NCBI GenBank assembly: GCA_900756495.1
Contig: CAAEKI010000313.1
Span: forward strand, 1 to 9,331
DNA length: 9,331 bases
Direction: 5' to 3'
Source: an uncultured Oscillospiraceae bacterium
Lineage (GTDB): Bacteria > Bacillota > Clostridia > Oscillospirales > Oscillospiraceae
Shown: positions 6,182-9,331 of the stretch, piece after piece
Layout of the letters: each line of letters starts with the position of its first letter
Numbering within the stretch: the stretch's first letter is position 1
Notes under the pieces: model-generated
The model's input: the letters and a program-made list of their open reading frames with translations, nothing else
Told to the model about the DNA's origin: nothing
Databases searched by the model: none
Program-made: the position numbers and the translations under genes

Positions 6182-7291
6182 TTAGGCGGCCTTGTCGGCG
6201 TGAGCCTCCAGCCGTTCAACCATGGCATCCACCAGGGCCTGGGCATCTACGCCCGAGGCGTCGATGTCGGCCATCCAGGCTTCCCGGGCGGTGGCGCCGA
6301 TCTCTTGGAAGGCGGCAAGCTGTTCGTTGGTCAGGGTATAATATTGACAGTCAGCCTCTTCTGCTGCGGCGATGGCGGCTGCCTTTACATCCTGCCAGCG
6401 GCTGCCCACAATTTCCAGCGCTTTATAGCCTGAATATTCGTCGATGACCGTTTGCAGGTCGGCGGGAAGCGCATTATAACTGTCCCAGTTCATAACAAAG
6501 AAGTAGGGATTTACATGGAAGGCATAGTCGCAGATATAGTCGGCCTGCTCATAGAGCTTAAACGCATTTACCACATCCCAGCCGCAGGAGGTTGCTGCGT
6601 TGATTACGTTCTTTTCTAAGGAGGTGTACACGTCTGCGATGCCCATACTGATGGGATTGGCTCCTATCTGGGTCATAAACTCAGTGGGAGGACCGCCGTT
6701 GACACGAATTTTCATGCCCTGGAGATCTTCAGGTGTAAAGATCTGCTTGCCGTTGGTCATAAGAGGGGCGTCACAGTTTGTATGTAAAAGAATGACTTTG
6801 ACCTCGCTCCACTCATCTTTTAGATAGTCGGTAGAGTCATAGAGATCCCACAAAGCATAGCTGGCCTGCAGTGAGTCGGTAGCCCCGATAAACGGAAGGG
6901 CTACCACATCGGTGAGTGGGAATTTGCCGGTGTTCATAGAGGGAAGGCCCCAAGCAATATCCGCTGTCCCATTTTTCACCATGTCGTAGGAGTCCTTCAT
7001 GGGGCCAAGGGCGCCCCCGTGGAAGGCTTTGATTTTCAAACGCCCGCCGCTGGCCTCCTCTACGGCGGCAATCCAGGCATCCAGAAATTGCGAGGTAGTG
7101 CCCTGTGCGGCATCGCCATTTTGCAGGATCAGCTCATGGACTTCCACATCGGAGGCGGGAGAGGCAGAGGAGCCGCCAGAAGAAGGTGTAGAAGCGACGT
7201 CGGTGGTGGTGCCACCAGAACCAGAACAACTGGAGAGAGCAAGGGTGATGCAGAGCATGGAAGCAAGCAGAAACGATAGTTTCTTTTTCAT
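6182..7291 (-). CDS. TRAP transporter solute-binding lipoprotein (DctP family)
   Basis: The 369-residue extracytoplasmic binding protein begins with MKKK, a hydrophobic signal (5-19) and a lipobox LSSC with Cys22 as the lipid anchor. A Ser/Gly/Thr-rich tether (23-48) follows, then the DctP fold. Arg196 in GMKIRVNGG (192-200) corresponds to the conserved arginine that pairs with the substrate carboxylate in this family. DIAWGLPSM, GANPISMGIADVYTSLEKNVINAA and the ends of the fold also fit. The frame remains open upstream to 7342, but ATG 7291 is chosen for its signal peptide and for AAGGAG eight bases before it. It is preceded by the bsdD-like gene (61-base gap) and followed by dctM. The protein should capture an organic anion outside the membrane. 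Asn198-Gly-Gly-Pro-Pro next to the arginine might help identify the substrate. Confidence 0.95.
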   Translation of the reverse strand: MKKKLSFLLASMLCITLALSSCSGSGGTTTDVASTPSSGGSSASPASDVEVHELILQNGDAAQGTTSQFLDAWIAAVEEASGGRLKIKAFHGGALGPMKDSYDMVKNGTADIAWGLPSMNTGKFPLTDVVALPFIGATDSLQASYALWDLYDSTDYLKDEWSEVKVILLHTNCDAPLMTNGKQIFTPEDLQGMKIRVNGGPPTEFMTQIGANPISMGIADVYTSLEKNVINAATSCGWDVVNAFKLYEQADYICDYAFHVNPYFFVMNWDSYNALPADLQTVIDEYSGYKALEIVGSRWQDVKAAAIAAAEEADCQYYTLTNEQLAAFQEIGATAREAWMADIDASGVDAQALVDAMVERLEAHADKAA

Positions 7292-7352
7292 AATAGATTC
7301 TCCTTCTCGTAGATTCATGGTTTGAACGCTGCGGCATCCCACATGGAGAGAG

Positions 7353-7571
7353 CTATTTCTGAATTTCGATTACTACTGGTAGCTTATCAAGGGTGTCGCG
7401 GTTTAACTGGAACCAGGGATCCCGCTTTTCGGGGTCGATAACCTCGGGAGGTTCTGTAGAGCGCCAGCCAAAGTGGCATGTTTCGCAGTGGTAGAACTCC
7501 CAGGCGCCGCTTCTGTCTGGGGCGGATGCTACGCGCCGGGCGCGGTCGGAGAGACATCTCGGACAAGTCAT
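7353..7571 (-). CDS. bsdD: Hydroxyarylic acid decarboxylase subunit D (BsdD/VdcD/ShdD family)
   Basis: This 72-residue protein has two CxxC pairs, CPRC at 3-6 and CETC at 29-32, which look like a zinc ribbon. The signature AWEFYHCETCHFGWRSTEP (23-41) closely follows the BsdD/VdcD family of about 75 residues. NPEK in the family appears here as DPEK. In Bacillus and Klebsiella-type systems this small subunit is encoded with the UbiX-like B and UbiD-like C proteins and is needed for full nonoxidative decarboxylase activity. Its exact biochemical role is unsettled. The frame continues upstream inside the decarboxylase gene, but ATG 7571 with AAAGGA about nine bases before it gives the family N terminus. 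The gene lies 40 bases after the bsdC-like stop and 61 bases before dctP. Confidence 0.9.
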   Translation of the reverse strand: MTCPRCLSDRARRVASAPDRSGAWEFYHCETCHFGWRSTEPPEVIDPEKRDPWFQLNRDTLDKLPVVIEIQK

Positions 7572-7611
7572 AGGGCATTTCCTTTCTGAATTAAAAATTT
7601 GCGGAGGACTT

Positions 7612-9051
7612 TCAGTGAAGCTTGACCTGACGGTGGAGATCGGTGAGCTGCTTGACAAATTCGTCGTTGTGGGGCAGCTGCATGACCTGCCGGGTTTCCC
7701 GCATGACGGCCTCGGGAGGGACGGGAGTAGTGGCGTCGATAATGAGCTTGGCGCCCATTCCAGGGGGTTCTGAACAGGGATCCAGAGTAAAGCCCGGTGT
7801 GTTATTGATGACGATGACATCCTTGGCGGGGCGCACGCGGCAGGAGAGGGCCCACATCACATCCAGATGATTAAATGGATCCAGATTGCCGTCGATGAGG
7901 ATGATATTCTTGGCGTAGGAGATGCCGTGGGGGGTGGACGCTACCCGCATGGCAACCGACTTGGCAAAGCCGCCGAAGCGGTTGTCTACTGCCACCACCA
8001 CTGTGAGGCCGTGATGAAAGAGGGCGTTGACACAGGTCACTTCCGGGAAGGGGGCCTTGAGCTGGCGGTAGATGGGGACGCTGGTGTTCAGGCCGATAAG
8101 GTACTCGTGCTCTGCCCAGGGCAGGCCGGAATAGAGCGACTCGTAGATGGGGTTTTTCCGATGGGTTACAGCCTTGACCTTGATTACCACCTGATTGCGG
8201 GTGCCCGAATAACTGCCGGGAAACTCGCCGAAGGGCCCCTCCGGTTCCCGGACGCCGGGCAGCATCTCCCCTTCAATGACATATTCGCTGTAGGCCGACA
8301 CGGGGACATCGCTGGTCAGGCTTTTCGTAAGGACCAGAGGCGTGCGGCCGATGGCGGCGGCGTATTTGTACTCCGACTGCTCATACTCCAGAGGGGCGCT
8401 GGCCATTAGGCTGATGAGGGGATTAACGCCAAGGCAGATAGACACCGGCAGGGGTTTCCCCAAGCGCTCGGCGGCTTTAAACTGGCGGGCGCCGTCGTGG
8501 AAGGGGGGAAGCTGGATGCCCATCGTATCAGGCCCGTAGAACTGAACGCGGTTGGTGGAGACGTTGACCTTGTCAAAGTTATCCGGATCCTCCGGATCCA
8601 TAGTGACCACTGAAGCCTTGGTCAGATAGCAGCCTCCGTCATATTCGTTGCAGCGGAAGATGGGGATGAGCTCGTAAAGGTTGATGTGTTCAGTGACTAC
8701 CACGTCCCGGCAGGGAGGTGTGCCGTCGTACCATTGAATTTCGCCATGCTCAGCGCCCTCGTCCAGACGCTTGGCGAACTCAAAGAACTGTTCACGGGCA
8801 GTGGCGTTCCGATCCATGCCCAGCATGATGGCGTGGTTGGGCCAGGATCCGTGGACATTCATGGCAATACGCATCCCGGCACACCCCTGGATCCTGTCAA
8901 TCATGACCGCAGGGGCGTCGTCCCCCATCCGGCCGGAGGCCCGCCCGACCTGACTGACACCGGGTTCCAGCGTGACCTCATGGGGATAGGTCACATACTG
9001 TCCTTCTTTTTTCAGTTCCGCCAAGAAAGTCCTTAAATCATAGTATCCCAT
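7612..9051 (-). CDS. bsdC: UbiD-family nonoxidative hydroxyaryl-acid decarboxylase, subunit C
   Basis: The 479-residue cytoplasmic enzyme belongs to the prenylated-FMN decarboxylases, closest by eye to the 4-hydroxybenzoate/vanillate/protocatechuate decarboxylase C subunits. RIAMNVHGSWPNHAIMLGM near the N terminus and GGFAKSVAMR...TPHG and DPFNHLDVMWALS in the C-terminal half are typical. Residues matching the Fdc1 active site are Asn163 and Arg168 in NVSTNR, His185, Glu227 in SEYKYA, and Glu271 and Glu276 in EGPFGEF. The catalytic Glu-Arg-Glu set is therefore intact. It would remove CO2 from an aromatic carboxylate, reversibly in several relatives. Most relatives have an aromatic residue before the catalytic arginine (YRMQ); here it is Asn (NRVQ), so the substrate may differ. 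ATG 9051 is preferred to GTG 9060 because AAGGGG lies eight bases before it. It is first of five co-directional genes. No UbiX/BsdB gene is adjacent. Confidence 0.93.
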   Translation of the reverse strand: MGYYDLRTFLAELKKEGQYVTYPHEVTLEPGVSQVGRASGRMGDDAPAVMIDRIQGCAGMRIAMNVHGSWPNHAIMLGMDRNATAREQFFEFAKRLDEGAEHGEIQWYDGTPPCRDVVVTEHINLYELIPIFRCNEYDGGCYLTKASVVTMDPEDPDNFDKVNVSTNRVQFYGPDTMGIQLPPFHDGARQFKAAERLGKPLPVSICLGVNPLISLMASAPLEYEQSEYKYAAAIGRTPLVLTKSLTSDVPVSAYSEYVIEGEMLPGVREPEGPFGEFPGSYSGTRNQVVIKVKAVTHRKNPIYESLYSGLPWAEHEYLIGLNTSVPIYRQLKAPFPEVTCVNALFHHGLTVVVAVDNRFGGFAKSVAMRVASTPHGISYAKNIILIDGNLDPFNHLDVMWALSCRVRPAKDVIVINNTPGFTLDPCSEPPGMGAKLIIDATTPVPPEAVMRETRQVMQLPHNDEFVKQLTDLHRQVKLH

Positions 9052-9106
9052 GGAATGCACCCCTTCTTTTTTGTGAAAATTTACTGATTTCTATCGTGGG
9101 AAAGCC

Positions 9107-9135
9107 TTGATTTCTACGCACTGTATCTGTATAGT
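9107..9135 (+). promoter_or_regulatory. Candidate promoter of the divergent right-edge gene
   Basis: TTGATT (9107-9112) and TATAGT (9130-9135) are separated by exactly 17 bases, a good housekeeping match. Transcription would start near 9142, giving a leader of about 130-150 bases. The -10 is embedded in the GTAT repeats, so a protein bound there would control this promoter. No comparable minus-strand promoter for the decarboxylase operon was found. Confidence 0.5.
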
Positions 9136-9142
9136 ATCGTAT
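9123..9142. repeat. Four closely spaced GTAT repeats, possible operator
   Basis: GTAT begins at 9123, 9129, 9134 and 9139, a spacing of 6, 5 and 5 bases. Read on the minus strand these are ATAC repeats. They lie between the decarboxylase operon and the divergent right-edge gene and overlap the candidate -10. Half-sites of this type (ATAC/GTAT) occur in binding sites of LysR-type regulators, but here they are in direct, not inverted, order. Confidence 0.35.
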
Positions 9143-9275
9143 ATAGTTTAAAAAGAAAAGGGGCCTGACGGGATTGTCAATGCCAGTCTGCTGTCATGGA
9201 TTGTGACATGGACGCCTTTGTTGGGAGCGGCGGTCACATGCAGGACCGCGGCTTCGGACAGAGAGACGGGGAGAT

Positions 9276-9331
9276 ATGAATGGAGGGACAGATGTGGAAC
9301 GGTTTGCGGAAAAGCTCCGCGATTTGATGTG
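9276..9331 (+). CDS. Start of a divergent gene, possibly a regulator (partial)
   Basis: The first 18 codons of a plus-strand frame run off the window. ATG 9276 has GGGGAG very close before it. A GTG at 9294 in the same frame has a better placed GGAGGG six bases upstream. The sequence from the GTG, ERFAEKLRDLM, resembles the first helix of XRE-type helix-turn-helix proteins, but this is too short to name. A divergent regulator next to a catabolic operon would be ordinary. Confidence 0.4.
   Translation, partial: MNGGTDVERFAEKLRDLM

Noticed and set aside
5469..6185. Plus-strand open frame of 238 codons over dctM
   Set aside because: It is antisense to a clear TRAP permease, rich in Arg/Pro, and without recognisable domains.
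7292..7342. Longer form of DctP beginning at 7342
   Set aside because: It would bury the signal peptide 17 residues inside the protein. ATG 7291 has a strong ribosome site and a textbook lipoprotein signal.
7572..7820. Longer form of the BsdD-like protein beginning at 7820
   Set aside because: The extra 83 residues are the decarboxylase gene read in another frame, with no family similarity. ATG 7571 has a proper ribosome site.
9175..9180. Minus-strand TTGACA as the -35 of the decarboxylase operon
   Set aside because: At the 17-base distance the sequence is TTCTTT. TATA-like sequences come only after more than 22 bases.
1..9331. CRISPR array, insertion sequence, integrase or attachment site at the tRNA gene
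   Set aside because: No regularly spaced repeats, transposase or integrase motifs, or duplicated tRNA 3' end were found in the window.

Overview
The window looks like chromosome of an anaerobic, endospore-forming member of the Clostridia. The evidence is the adjacent spoIVB-spo0A pair, strong AGGAGG-type ribosome sites, moderately high GC and a B12-dependent corrinoid protein. I would guess an Oscillospiraceae-type gut bacterium (Flavonifractor/Lawsonibacter/Intestinimonas-like), but that placement is inference from style, not from a marker gene.

Layout. Positions 1-185 hold a complete minus-strand tRNA-Arg(CCG) transcription unit: promoter, tRNA with encoded CCA, and intrinsic terminator. 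Then come two minus-strand genes: a small DUF6512-type membrane protein (226-732) and a corrinoid (B12-binding) methyl-carrier protein (850-1482), with a terminator between them. Between the corrinoid gene and spoIVB lies a 448-bp gap without a convincing gene. It contains a potential three-way-junction RNA in the corrinoid leader and three successive plus-strand hairpin/T-tract elements. The plus-strand sporulation block follows: spoIVB (1931-3073), a terminator, a regulatory gap with Spo0A-box-like sites, and spo0A (3361-4134). A perfect 19-bp hairpin separates it from the convergent minus-strand operon.

The right half (4240-9051) is one apparent five-gene minus-strand operon. Its order is a UbiD-family hydroxyaryl-acid decarboxylase (bsdC-like), its small zinc-ribbon partner (bsdD-like), a TRAP solute-binding lipoprotein (dctP), the large TRAP permease (dctM) and the small TRAP permease (dctQ). 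The first base of a divergent plus-strand gene, possibly a regulator, lies at the right edge (9276 onward).

How it works together (inference). The TRAP system would bring an organic, probably aromatic, carboxylate into the cell. The UbiD/BsdD pair would decarboxylate it using prenylated FMN. No UbiX/BsdB prenyltransferase is visible, so the cofactor must be made from a gene elsewhere. The solitary corrinoid protein has no methyltransferase or activator beside it and would have to work with distant partners. The most promising points for follow-up are the decarboxylase-TRAP operon with its unusual P-M-Q order, the structured leader of the corrinoid gene, the GTAT-repeat region between the operon and its divergent neighbour, and the altered phosphorylation pocket of Spo0A.
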